NCBI GenBank assembly: GCA_902783515.1
Contig: CACZRK010000309.1
Location: forward strand, 1-5,800
Source: an uncultured Coriobacteriaceae bacterium
GTDB taxonomy: Bacteria > Actinomycetota > Coriobacteriia > Coriobacteriales > UMGS124
DNA length: 5,800 nt
Direction: 5' to 3'
In this document: positions 1 through 5,797 of the stretch, piece by piece
Numbering within the stretch: position 1 is the stretch's first letter
Layout of the letters: each line of letters begins with the position of its first letter
Program-made: the position numbers and the translations under genes
The notes under the pieces: generated by a model
The model's database searches: none
What the model saw: only the letters and a program-made list of their open reading frames with translations
What the model was told of the DNA's origin: nothing

Positions 1-93
1 CGTCCCGCCGGCGAGGCGAGCACGTATCATGGGGGTTTGACTCACGTGAACGTCTCGGGGCGCATGCCCCCACACAGGAAGGTCAGCGGATGA
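1..93 (+). CDS. Possible C-terminal end of an upstream gene (partial)
   Basis: The first reading frame is open from the window edge to a TGA at 91-93, giving about 30 residues that end in MPPHRKVSG. Its stop overlaps the ATG of the aminotransferase gene as ATGA, the same four-base arrangement seen at four other junctions in this operon. That repetition is the main argument for a real gene end. Codon third positions are mostly G or C, but less strictly than in the following genes. The fragment is too short to assign a family and no motif is visible. In this pathway context an enzyme of dTDP-sugar synthesis would make sense, but that is a guess. The alternative is that this is untranslated leader; a second frame also stays open to a TGA at 38-40. 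Confidence 0.35.
   Translation, partial: RPAGEASTYHGGLTHVNVSGRMPPHRKVSG
57..70 (+). other. Small GC hairpin just before the wecE ribosome binding site
   Basis: GGGGC at 57-61 can pair with GCCCC at 66-70 around a GCAT loop. It lies six bases before the Shine-Dalgarno sequence. No run of T follows, so it is not a standard intrinsic terminator. It may simply be chance in GC-rich DNA or part of the upstream coding end. Confidence 0.2.
76..82 (+). promoter_or_regulatory. Shine-Dalgarno sequence for wecE
   Basis: AGGAAGG lies seven bases before the ATG at 90. It fixes the start even though this frame is open to the window edge. The protein's first residues (MIDFNVPPYVG) match the usual WecE N-terminus, which supports the same start. 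It is one of the stronger ribosome binding sites in the operon. Confidence 0.75.
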
Positions 94-1256
94 TCGACTT
101 CAACGTCCCGCCCTACGTCGGCAACGAGCTCACCTACATCAGGCAGGCGATCGAGAACCGCAAGATCTGCGGTGACGGCGAGTTCACCAAGCGCTGCTCC
201 GCCTGGCTGACCAAGCGCTTCGGGTGCGACCACGCGCTGCTCACCACGAGCGGCACGACGGCGCTTGAGATGGCGGCGCGCCTGTGCGACCTGCAGCCCG
301 GCGACGAGGTCATCATGCCGAGCTTCACGTTCTCCTCGACCGCCAACGCCTTTGTGCAGGTCGGCGCCCGCATCGTGTTCGTGGACATCCGCCCCGACAC
401 GATGAACATCGACGAGAAGAAGATCGAGCACGCCATCACCGACCGCACGCGCGCGATCGTGGTCGTCCACTACGCCGGCGTCGCCTGCGCGATGGACGAG
501 ATCATGGAGATCGCCCGTCGCCACGGCCTGAAGGTCGTGGAGGACGCCGCGCACGCCCCGCTTGCCACGTACAAGGGCCGCGCGCTCGGCTCGATCGGCG
601 ACTTCGGCTGCCTCTCGTTCCACGAGACCAAGAACTACTCCATGGGCGAGGGCGGCGCGCTGCTCATCAACCGCGGCACCCACGAGACCGAGGCGCAGGA
701 GACGGCCTCCTTCGAGAAGGCCGAGATCATGCGCGAGAAGGGCACCGACCGCTCCAAGTTCATGCGCGGCCAGGTGGACAAGTACACGTGGGTGGACTAC
801 GGCTCCAGCTACCTGCCGAGCGACATGCTCGCCGCCTACCTGTGGGCCCAGCTCGAGAAGGCCGACGAGATCAACAAGGACCGTATCGCCACCTGGAACG
901 CGTACTACGAGGGGCTCAAGCCGCTCGCGGACGCCGGCAGGATCGAGCTGCAGACCGTCCCGGAGGGCTGCGTGCACAACGCGCACATGTTCTGGATCAA
1001 GTGCGCCGACCTCCAGGAGCGCACCGAGCTGCTGTCGTACCTGCGCGACCGCCAGATCTACGCGGTCTTCCACTACATCCCGCTGCACTCCGCGCCCGCC
1101 GGCCTGCGGTTCGGCCGCTTTGACGGCGAGGACGAGTACACCACGCGCGAGAGCGAGCGCCTCGCTCGCCTGCCGCTGTACTACCACCTGACGGCCGAGG
1201 ACCGCGCGCAGGTCATCCAGGCCATCAAGGACTTCTACGAGGCCCGCGCATGCTAG
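90..1256 (+). CDS. wecE: dTDP-4-amino-4,6-dideoxygalactose transaminase (WecE/RffA type)
   Basis: This is a 388-residue PLP-dependent sugar aminotransferase of the DegT/DnrJ/EryC1 family. It should convert dTDP-4-keto-6-deoxyglucose plus glutamate to dTDP-Fuc4N in the cytoplasm. Similarity to E. coli WecE runs end to end: CGDGEF at 28-32, TSGTTALEMAA at 53-63, PGDEVIMPSFTF at 70-81, DTMNIDE at 103-109, HYAGVAC at 127-133, VVEDAAH at 149-155, SFHETKNY at 176-183 with the PLP-binding lysine at 181, REKGTDRS at 215-222, GQVDKYTW at 227-234, and FHYIPLH at 327-333. Compared with E. coli WecE as I remember it, the glycine-rich stretch after the lysine is about one residue shorter, and residues about 196-208 add a short Glu/Thr-rich insert. 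The gene ends seven bases inside the following ligase gene. The aminotransferase class is certain. The exact sugar (Fuc4N rather than its C4 epimer) rests on the closeness of the WecE match. Confidence 0.92.
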   Translation: MIDFNVPPYVGNELTYIRQAIENRKICGDGEFTKRCSAWLTKRFGCDHALLTTSGTTALEMAARLCDLQPGDEVIMPSFTFSSTANAFVQVGARIVFVDIRPDTMNIDEKKIEHAITDRTRAIVVVHYAGVACAMDEIMEIARRHGLKVVEDAAHAPLATYKGRALGSIGDFGCLSFHETKNYSMGEGGALLINRGTHETEAQETASFEKAEIMREKGTDRSKFMRGQVDKYTWVDYGSSYLPSDMLAAYLWAQLEKADEINKDRIATWNAYYEGLKPLADAGRIELQTVPEGCVHNAHMFWIKCADLQERTELLSYLRDRQIYAVFHYIPLHSAPAGLRFGRFDGEDEYTTRESERLARLPLYYHLTAEDRAQVIQAIKDFYEARAC

Positions 1257-2608
1257 CGCGCGGCGACGCGGGGCGCGGCACGACGGCCGACGGGCGTGCG
1301 GCGGCGGGTGCCGACGAGTCCCACCGCCTGCTCGTGCTCGGCTCCATGGACGAGTTCGTGCACCTCGTGGACCTTGCCCGGGCGCGCGGCTGGCACACGA
1401 TCGTGGCCGACGGCTACCCCGACGGCCCCGCCAAGCGCCACGCCGACGAGGCGTACGACGTGGACGTCCGCGACGTGGAGGCGGTCGCGCGGCTCGCGCG
1501 CGAGCTGCGCGTGGACGGCGCGGTCGCCTCGTACTCCGACGTCCTCTTTGAGAGCCTGTGCCGCGCCACGCACGCGGCGGGCCTCTACGCGTACTGCCCG
1601 CTGCCCGGGATGGAGAAGCTGCGCGACAAGCGCCTGATGGGCGCGATGTTCGCCGAGCTGGGCGTCCCCACGCCCCGCTCCCGCGTCGTCCGCCGCGACA
1701 GCGTCGCGCGGGACTGCGAGGGCCTCGCCTTCCCCTGCGTCATGAAGCCGCTGGACGGCTACGGCAGCTACGGGATCTTCGTCGTCCGGGACGCCGACGG
1801 CGTGGCGGCGCACTTTGACGAGACCTCCGGCGTGTCCTCGCATCGCGACGCGGTCCTCGTGGAGGAGTACGACACGGGCCACGAGATCAACATGATCTCG
1901 TGGGTCGCCGGCGGCACGGTCCATGCGATCTCGCTCGCGGACCGCGAGAAGTGCCCGCTCGTGGCGGGCGGCGTCCCGGACGTCGTGCGCATCACCTACC
2001 CGAGCGTCTTCGCGGCCGACGCGGCGCCCGCGGCCGTCGCGATCCTGCAGCGCGTGGCGGACGCCTGCGGCATGCAGGACGGCCCGCTCTCCATGCAGTT
2101 CTTCTGGCACCCCGAGGACCGGACGATCACCGTCTGCGAGGTCGCTGGTCGCGTGCTCGGCTACGAGCACGAGAACGTGGAGATCGGCTCGGGCCTGTCC
2201 GTGGACGAGCTGCTGCTTGACCTCACCTACGACCGCGCCCGCATGCGCGAGCTCGTGGAGGCCCACAGCCTGGGCGACTTCTCCGGCGTGAGCTTCGTGC
2301 TGAACTTCCACGCGCGCCCCGGCTGCGCGGGCGTCGTCACGGACACGCGCGCGGCTGACGCGATCCTGTCCGACCCGCGGGCGCTCGGCCCGTCCATGCT
2401 GCACTACGCGAAGGGCGAGACGATCCGCCACGGCAAGGGCGCCAAGCCGTACGTGGCGCGCGTCTTCTGCCACACGGACACGCGCGCGCAGGCGGACGAG
2501 ATGACCGCGCGCCTGTTCCGCACCTTCTCGGTGCGCGGCGCGCAGGGCGAGGAGCTCGTCTGCCGCGAGGCGCTGCCCTTCATGAGCGAATGGAGTACCT
2601 TGGCATGA
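1250..2608 (+). CDS. ATP-grasp carboxylate-amine ligase
   Basis: This 452-residue protein has the ATP-grasp layout. A Rossmann-like N-terminal domain spans about 26-120 (RLLVLGSMDEF at 26-36, VASYSDV at 92-98). A DKRLMGAMFAELGVPTP segment at 126-142 leads into the central domain. The nucleotide-binding lysine is K166 in CVMKPLDGYGSYGI, an adenine-contact pair EE lies at 205-206, and the metal-site motif CEVAGR at 296-301 contains E297 and R301. The usual Asn of ExNxR is Ala299, a change also found in other ATP-grasp ligases. Such enzymes activate a carboxylate as acyl phosphate and join it to an amine. Between a 4-amino-sugar synthase and a sugar transferase, the likely acceptor is the C4 amine of dTDP-Fuc4N, with an amino acid as donor (inference). 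The first 24 residues are Ala/Gly-rich and outside the domain. ATG 1250 is kept because GAGG lies at 1239-1242 and no in-frame alternative start precedes the conserved domain. It overlaps wecE by seven bases. Confidence 0.85.
   Translation: MLARGDAGRGTTADGRAAAGADESHRLLVLGSMDEFVHLVDLARARGWHTIVADGYPDGPAKRHADEAYDVDVRDVEAVARLARELRVDGAVASYSDVLFESLCRATHAAGLYAYCPLPGMEKLRDKRLMGAMFAELGVPTPRSRVVRRDSVARDCEGLAFPCVMKPLDGYGSYGIFVVRDADGVAAHFDETSGVSSHRDAVLVEEYDTGHEINMISWVAGGTVHAISLADREKCPLVAGGVPDVVRITYPSVFAADAAPAAVAILQRVADACGMQDGPLSMQFFWHPEDRTITVCEVAGRVLGYEHENVEIGSGLSVDELLLDLTYDRARMRELVEAHSLGDFSGVSFVLNFHARPGCAGVVTDTRAADAILSDPRALGPSMLHYAKGETIRHGKGAKPYVARVFCHTDTRAQADEMTARLFRTFSVRGAQGEELVCREALPFMSEWSTLA
2592..2595 (+). 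promoter_or_regulatory. Ribosome binding site that sets the glycosyltransferase start
   Basis: GGAG lies nine bases before the ATG at 2605 and inside the end of the ligase gene. An earlier in-frame ATG at 2590 has no Shine-Dalgarno sequence in front of it, and using it would place this GGAG inside the coding region. The 2605 start also gives the ATGA stop-start overlap typical of this operon. Confidence 0.6.
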
Positions 2609-3639
2609 CATGCGTCACCACCCCGGCGCCCCTCACGGTGTCGGTGGTCATCCCCTGCTACCGAAGCGAGCAGACGATCCGCAAGGTCGTGACGCTCACG
2701 CGCCAGGTCCTGCGCGAGCAGGGCTACGACTACGAGTTCGTGCTCGTCAACGACGGCTCCCCCGACGGCACCTTCGCGCAGATCCGCGCGCTCGCCGCCG
2801 AGGACCCCAAGGTGAAGGGCATCGACCTCATCAGGAACTTCGGCCAGCACGGCGCGATCATGGCGGGCCTGAACCACACGACGGGCCAGCTCGTCCTGCT
2901 CATGGACGACGACCTGCAGACGCACCCCAGCCAGATCCCCGTCCTGCTCGACAAGATCTACGAGGGCTACGACGTGGTGTTCGCCGACTACGGCGAGAAC
3001 GGCCTCAAGGAGAGCCTCTTCCGCCGCCTCGGGTCGCAGTTCGCCGAGTGGACCTCGCGCGTGCTCACCGGCCAGCCCAAGGACGTGTACGCGTCCAGCT
3101 TCTTCGTGATGCGCGACTACGTCCGCGACAACGTCGTGAGCTACACGGGGCCCTACCCCTACATTGAGGGCCTCGTGTTCCGCGTGACCAGCAGCGTGAC
3201 GAGCGCGCCCGTCAAGCACTTTGAGCGCGAGGTCGGCTCGTCGGGCTACACGCTGCGCGCGCTCGTGCGCCTCTGGTCGTCCATCCTCGGCCTGTCCGTG
3301 GGGCCGCTGCGCCTGGCGACCATCACGGGCGGCCTCGTGGGACTCGCCGGCTTCGTCTGGGCGATCGTGATCGTCATCCAGCGCCTGTGCGGGTTCACGA
3401 CGATGGACGGCTGGAGCTCCATCATGGCGACGATGCTCATCTGCTTCGGGCTCGTCCTCGTGTTCCTCGGCCTCATCGGCGAGTATCTGGGCAGGCTCTC
3501 CATCACGGTGAGCCACGCCCCGCAGTTCGAGGTCCGCACGGCGCTCAACTGCCCCGGCGGCGTGGACCAGGACGCGCGCTTCGCGAAGCCGACGCCCCAC
3601 CCGCATGACGACGACAGAAAGCCCGAGGTGTCCCGATGA
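2605..3639 (+). CDS. Family 2 glycosyltransferase, ArnC/DPM-like, membrane-anchored
   Basis: From ATG 2605 this is 344 residues; the in-frame ATG at 2590 would add five. The N-terminal GT-A domain opens with VSVVIPCYRSEQTI at 12-25, then VNDGSPDGT at 48-56, DLIRNFGQHGAIMAGLNH at 74-91, and the metal-binding DDD at 101-103 in LLMDDDLQTHP. Two hydrophobic helices lie at about 235-258 and 271-293. A GEYLGR motif (292-297) ends the second helix, as in ArnC and GtrB-type transferases. The polar tail of about 45 residues ends in a His/Asp-rich stretch (PHPHDDDRK). ArnC relatives move a single sugar from a nucleotide carrier to undecaprenyl phosphate at the inner face of the membrane. The RNFGQH..IMAG signature is close to ArnC. 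With wecE and the ligase upstream, the likely donor is dTDP-Fuc4N or its acylated form (inference). Dolichol-phosphate-mannose-synthase-like or GtrB-like use of another sugar cannot be excluded. Confidence 0.87.
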   Translation: MTCVTTPAPLTVSVVIPCYRSEQTIRKVVTLTRQVLREQGYDYEFVLVNDGSPDGTFAQIRALAAEDPKVKGIDLIRNFGQHGAIMAGLNHTTGQLVLLMDDDLQTHPSQIPVLLDKIYEGYDVVFADYGENGLKESLFRRLGSQFAEWTSRVLTGQPKDVYASSFFVMRDYVRDNVVSYTGPYPYIEGLVFRVTSSVTSAPVKHFEREVGSSGYTLRALVRLWSSILGLSVGPLRLATITGGLVGLAGFVWAIVIVIQRLCGFTTMDGWSSIMATMLICFGLVLVFLGLIGEYLGRLSITVSHAPQFEVRTALNCPGGVDQDARFAKPTPHPHDDDRKPEVSR

Positions 3640-4883
3640 TCGACCCGATCCCGACCGCGCTGACCGACTGGCACGCCCTGCAGACGCCGTGCTACGTCTT
3701 TGACGAGCCCGAGCTGCGCGCGAACTTCGCCGACTTCGGTCGGGCGCTGCGCGACACCTGGTCGCCCCTCGCGCGCGTCGCCTACTCGGTGAAGACCAAC
3801 CCCTTCCCGTGGATCCTCCGGGTCGCCCGCGAGGAGGGCTGCCTTGCCGAGGTCGTCTCGGGCGACGAGTTCGCCCTGGCGCTCGACACCGGCTTCGCGG
3901 CGAACGAGGTCATCTTCAACGGCCCGATCAAGCCGCGCGACTGGCTTGCGTACGCGCTGGCGAGCGGCACGGTCGTGAACCTGGACTCCGTCAACGACGT
4001 CGCGTGGACCTGCGCATGGGCGCGCGAGCACCCCGGCCGCGCGCGCGTCGGCGTGCGCGCCAACATCGAGCTGGACCGCTACTGCCCCGGCGAGACCATC
4101 ACGGGCGACCGCGGCGGCCGCTTCGGCTTCTGCTACGAGAACGGCGAGCTCGCCCGCGTCATCGGCGAGCTGCGGGCGGCGGGCGTGGAGGTCTGCGGCC
4201 TGCACATGCACGTGACGACGCTCAGCCGCAGCCTGCGCGCCTACGAGGTCCTCGCCGAGCACGCGGTGCGCATCGTCCGCGAGAACGGCCTCGCGCTCTC
4301 CTACGTTGACATGGGCGGCGGCTACTACGGCGGCGGCAAGCGCAACGAGGGCGCCTACGAGCGCTACGCCAAGGTGATGGCCGACACGCTGCGCGAGGCG
4401 TGCGACCCGGCGACGTGCGCCCTGTACGTGGAGCCGGGCGGTGCGGTGGTCTGCACCCCGGGCCGCTACGTGGGCAAGGTCCTGGACGTGAAGGACACGA
4501 CCGCCGACCGCTTCGTCACCTGCGAGCTGTCCCGCATCAACATCGATCACGAGATGAAGAAGACCTCCTACCCCCTGCACGTGCTCGCGCCCGACGGCGC
4601 GTGCAAGGACCGCGACGCCGAGGGCGCGCAGGGCCTGCCCGCGCACCCCCACCAGACGCTCTGCGGCTTCACCTGCATGGAGAGTGACCGTCTCTGCTCG
4701 CTGGAGGGGTGGCCCGCGCTCGAGATCGGCGACACCGTGGTCATCGACTTCGCCGGCGCCTACTCCATGAGCTTCACGCCCGGCTTCTTCATCGAGCACG
4801 CCCCCGCCGTCTACGCGCGTGACGAGCGAGGCGCCTGCACGCTGCTGCGCCCGCTCGCCGACCGCCGGGCCCCGCGCCCATGA
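3636..4883 (+). CDS. Fold-type III PLP-dependent decarboxylase, divergent from LysA/ODC
   Basis: This 415-residue protein has the length and order of Orn/DAP/Arg decarboxylase group 2 enzymes: an alanine-racemase-like barrel, then a C-terminal beta domain. The PLP lysine is K53 in AYSVKTNPF. H192 in GLHMHVTT is the expected ring-stacking histidine. DMGGGYYGGG at 225-234 is the glycine loop, EPGG at 266-269 follows, C347 in GFTCMESD is the catalytic cysteine, and AGAY at 373-376 comes near the end. Several normally fixed positions differ: EPGR is EPGG, HxGS is HVTT, and the acid after the catalytic cysteine is Met348. These suggest a working enzyme with a substrate other than lysine, ornithine or diaminopimelate. 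BtrK of butirosin synthesis, which decarboxylates a glutamyl thioester, is a precedent for the fold acting on a tethered amino acid. The start has GAGGTG at 3625-3630 and overlaps the transferase stop as ATGA. Decarboxylase is the likeliest activity; racemase-like or lost activity is possible. Confidence 0.8.
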   Translation: MIDPIPTALTDWHALQTPCYVFDEPELRANFADFGRALRDTWSPLARVAYSVKTNPFPWILRVAREEGCLAEVVSGDEFALALDTGFAANEVIFNGPIKPRDWLAYALASGTVVNLDSVNDVAWTCAWAREHPGRARVGVRANIELDRYCPGETITGDRGGRFGFCYENGELARVIGELRAAGVEVCGLHMHVTTLSRSLRAYEVLAEHAVRIVRENGLALSYVDMGGGYYGGGKRNEGAYERYAKVMADTLREACDPATCALYVEPGGAVVCTPGRYVGKVLDVKDTTADRFVTCELSRINIDHEMKKTSYPLHVLAPDGACKDRDAEGAQGLPAHPHQTLCGFTCMESDRLCSLEGWPALEIGDTVVIDFAGAYSMSFTPGFFIEHAPAVYARDERGACTLLRPLADRRAPRP

Positions 4884-5404
4884 GGACGTCCACCCGCGCG
4901 CTGCTCGGCCTGCACCTGCTGCTCGCCCTCTACTCGGTCACGAACATCTTCTCCAAGCTCGCCAGCGACGCGCCCTTCCTCAGCGTGCGGTTCGTCGTCT
5001 TCTACGGGCTGGTGCTGCTGATCCTCGCGATCTACGCGATCGGCTGGCAGCAGGCCATCAAGCGCATGCCGCTCACGACCGCCTACGCCAACAAGGCGGT
5101 CACGATCGTGTGGGGCGTCATCTTCGGGGTCCTGTTCTTCGGCGAGACCGTCACCGTGCCGAAGGTCGTCGGCGCCGTCCTGATCATGGCGGGCGTGGCG
5201 CTGTTCGGCATCGAGGACGGCAGGTACCAGCGCTCTCGCGAGGACGAGATGAACGCGCAGCTCGCGGGGCCCGAGCGCCTGACGGGCGATGGCATGGAGA
5301 CGGTCGCGGGCGCGAACGCGTGCGCGGGTGAGGAGGAGGCGGCGTCCGGGCGCGTCGTGACGTCGGGGCCTGTACGAGCGTCGGAGGACGGTGACGGACG
5401 ATGA
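4880..5404 (+). CDS. EamA/SMR-type four-helix membrane protein with long tail, ArnE/F-like flippase subunit
   Basis: This 174-residue protein has four predicted membrane helices at about 7-25, 35-54, 68-88 and 93-112. The third and fourth carry the EamA signature TTAYANKAVTIVWGVIFGVLFFGETV..KVVGAVLI, split here at 66-77, 78-91 and 95-102. Positive residues lie at the N-terminus (R2, R6), the central loop (K61, R62) and after helix 4 (R115, R118, R120), which predicts both ends in the cytoplasm. A polar, Ala/Gly/Glu-rich tail of about 60 residues (112-174) follows. It is unusual for this family, which normally stops just after helix 4. ArnE and ArnF are small paired proteins that flip undecaprenyl-phosphate sugars. 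A similar role fits the ArnC-like gene upstream (inference). The start overlaps the decarboxylase stop as ATGA, and no Shine-Dalgarno sequence is visible before it, so it probably depends on translational coupling. A drug- or metabolite-exporting SMR pair is the main alternative. Confidence 0.82.
   Translation: MRTSTRALLGLHLLLALYSVTNIFSKLASDAPFLSVRFVVFYGLVLLILAIYAIGWQQAIKRMPLTTAYANKAVTIVWGVIFGVLFFGETVTVPKVVGAVLIMAGVALFGIEDGRYQRSREDEMNAQLAGPERLTGDGMETVAGANACAGEEEAASGRVVTSGPVRASEDGDGR
5383..5387 (+). promoter_or_regulatory. Ribosome binding site of the last gene, long spacing
   Basis: GGAGG lies inside the tail-coding end of the preceding membrane-protein gene, thirteen bases before the ATG at 5401. 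That spacing is longer than ideal. Stop-start overlap (ATGA at 5401-5404) probably contributes to initiation. An in-frame TGA at 5392-5394 rules out any earlier start. Confidence 0.45.
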
Positions 5405-5754
5405 GCTCGGAGCTGCTGCTCTACGCGGGGATCCTGCTCGTCTCGGTCTTCATCAGCTCGGTGTCGCAGGTCATGCTCAAGAAGAGCGCCCTGCGCACCT
5501 ACGACTCCCCGCTCAAGGAGTACCTCAACCCGCTGGTCATCTTCGCGTACGTGCTCTTCGTCGGCACGACGCTGCTCTCGGTGCTCGCCTATCGCGGCAT
5601 CCCGCTGTCGCTCGGCCCCGTGCTCGAGGCGACCGGCTACATCTACGTCACGATCTTCGGCGTGCTCATCTTCAAGGAGCGCATGACGCGCGGCAAGCTC
5701 GCCGCGCTCGCCCTCATCGTTGCGGGTATTGTCGTGTACGCGTTCGGCCTTTAG
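5401..5754 (+). CDS. EamA/SMR-type four-helix membrane protein, ArnE/F-like partner subunit
   Basis: This 117-residue protein has four helices at about 5-24, 44-63, 71-91 and 99-116. It ends immediately after helix 4, the usual length for SMR and ArnE/F subunits. Typical residues are SQVMLKK at 22-28, the GPVLEATGYIY segment at 72-82, and IFKERMTRGK at 90-99. Positive charges lie in the first loop (K27, K28, R32, K39) and third loop (K92, R94, R97, K99), with almost none at the termini or middle loop. That predicts both ends outside, opposite to the preceding subunit. The two proteins therefore look like an antiparallel heterodimer. In the Arn pathway such a pair moves undecaprenyl-phosphate aminoarabinose across the membrane, and a matching role for Fuc4N-type lipid is inferred here. 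The start overlaps the previous stop as ATGA. It appears to be the last gene of the cassette visible here. Confidence 0.84.
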   Translation: MSSELLLYAGILLVSVFISSVSQVMLKKSALRTYDSPLKEYLNPLVIFAYVLFVGTTLLSVLAYRGIPLSLGPVLEATGYIYVTIFGVLIFKERMTRGKLAALALIVAGIVVYAFGL

Positions 5755-5777
5755 GAAACGCGGCCGTCCGGCGCGCC

Positions 5778-5797
5778 GTGACGTGCTAGCATGTCAC
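5778..5797 (+). other. Near-perfect 20-base palindrome after the last gene
   Basis: GTGAC G TGCTAGCA T GTCAC reads the same on both strands except at its sixth and fifteenth bases. In RNA those two form a G-U pair, giving an eight-base-pair stem around a CUAG loop. It begins 24 bases after the last stop codon, and TTC follows before the window ends. It could be the stem of a terminator whose T run is cut off, or an operator for the next gene. The remaining bases 5755-5777 show only GC-rich sequence including the short palindrome CGGCGCGCCG at 5769-5778. Confidence 0.4.

Noticed and set aside
42..1187. Long antisense open frame opposite wecE
   Set aside because: It is Ala/Arg/Val/Asp-rich with no recognisable motif, and is the mirror of a strongly coding GC-rich gene in which third positions are G or C.
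1253..2611. Antisense frame of 452 codons opposite the ligase gene
   Set aside because: It has the same low-complexity composition as other antisense shadows. The + strand has clear ATP-grasp motifs over the same bases.
2404..3606. Antisense frame of 400 codons opposite the glycosyltransferase gene
   Set aside because: Its composition is His/Glu/Arg/Val-rich without domains, and the opposite strand is plainly a family 2 glycosyltransferase.
2590..3639. Earlier start for the glycosyltransferase at ATG 2590
   Set aside because: There is no Shine-Dalgarno sequence before it. GGAG at 2592-2595 and the ATGA overlap favour 2605. The difference is only five residues.
3246..4799. Antisense frame of 517 codons spanning the transferase and decarboxylase genes
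   Set aside because: It is longer than either gene but crosses their junction and shows no motif. It is explained by few stop codons in GC-rich DNA.
3636..4883. Annotation as diaminopimelate decarboxylase (lysA)
   Set aside because: The EPGR, HxGS and Cys-acid motifs are altered and the operon is about sugar modification, so the specific name is not supported.
90..5754. Annotation as a standard arn polymyxin-resistance operon
   Set aside because: There is no ArnA, ArnD or ArnT. The aminotransferase is WecE-like rather than ArnB-like, and the organism is probably not Gram-negative.
5391..5789. Overlapping + strand frame of 132 codons over the last gene
   Set aside because: It is Arg/Ala/His-rich and lacks hydrophobic helices. 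The 5401 frame has four clean membrane segments.
5787..5792. TAGCAT as a promoter -10 box
   Set aside because: No convincing -35 box lies at the right distance, and the bases are part of the palindrome.
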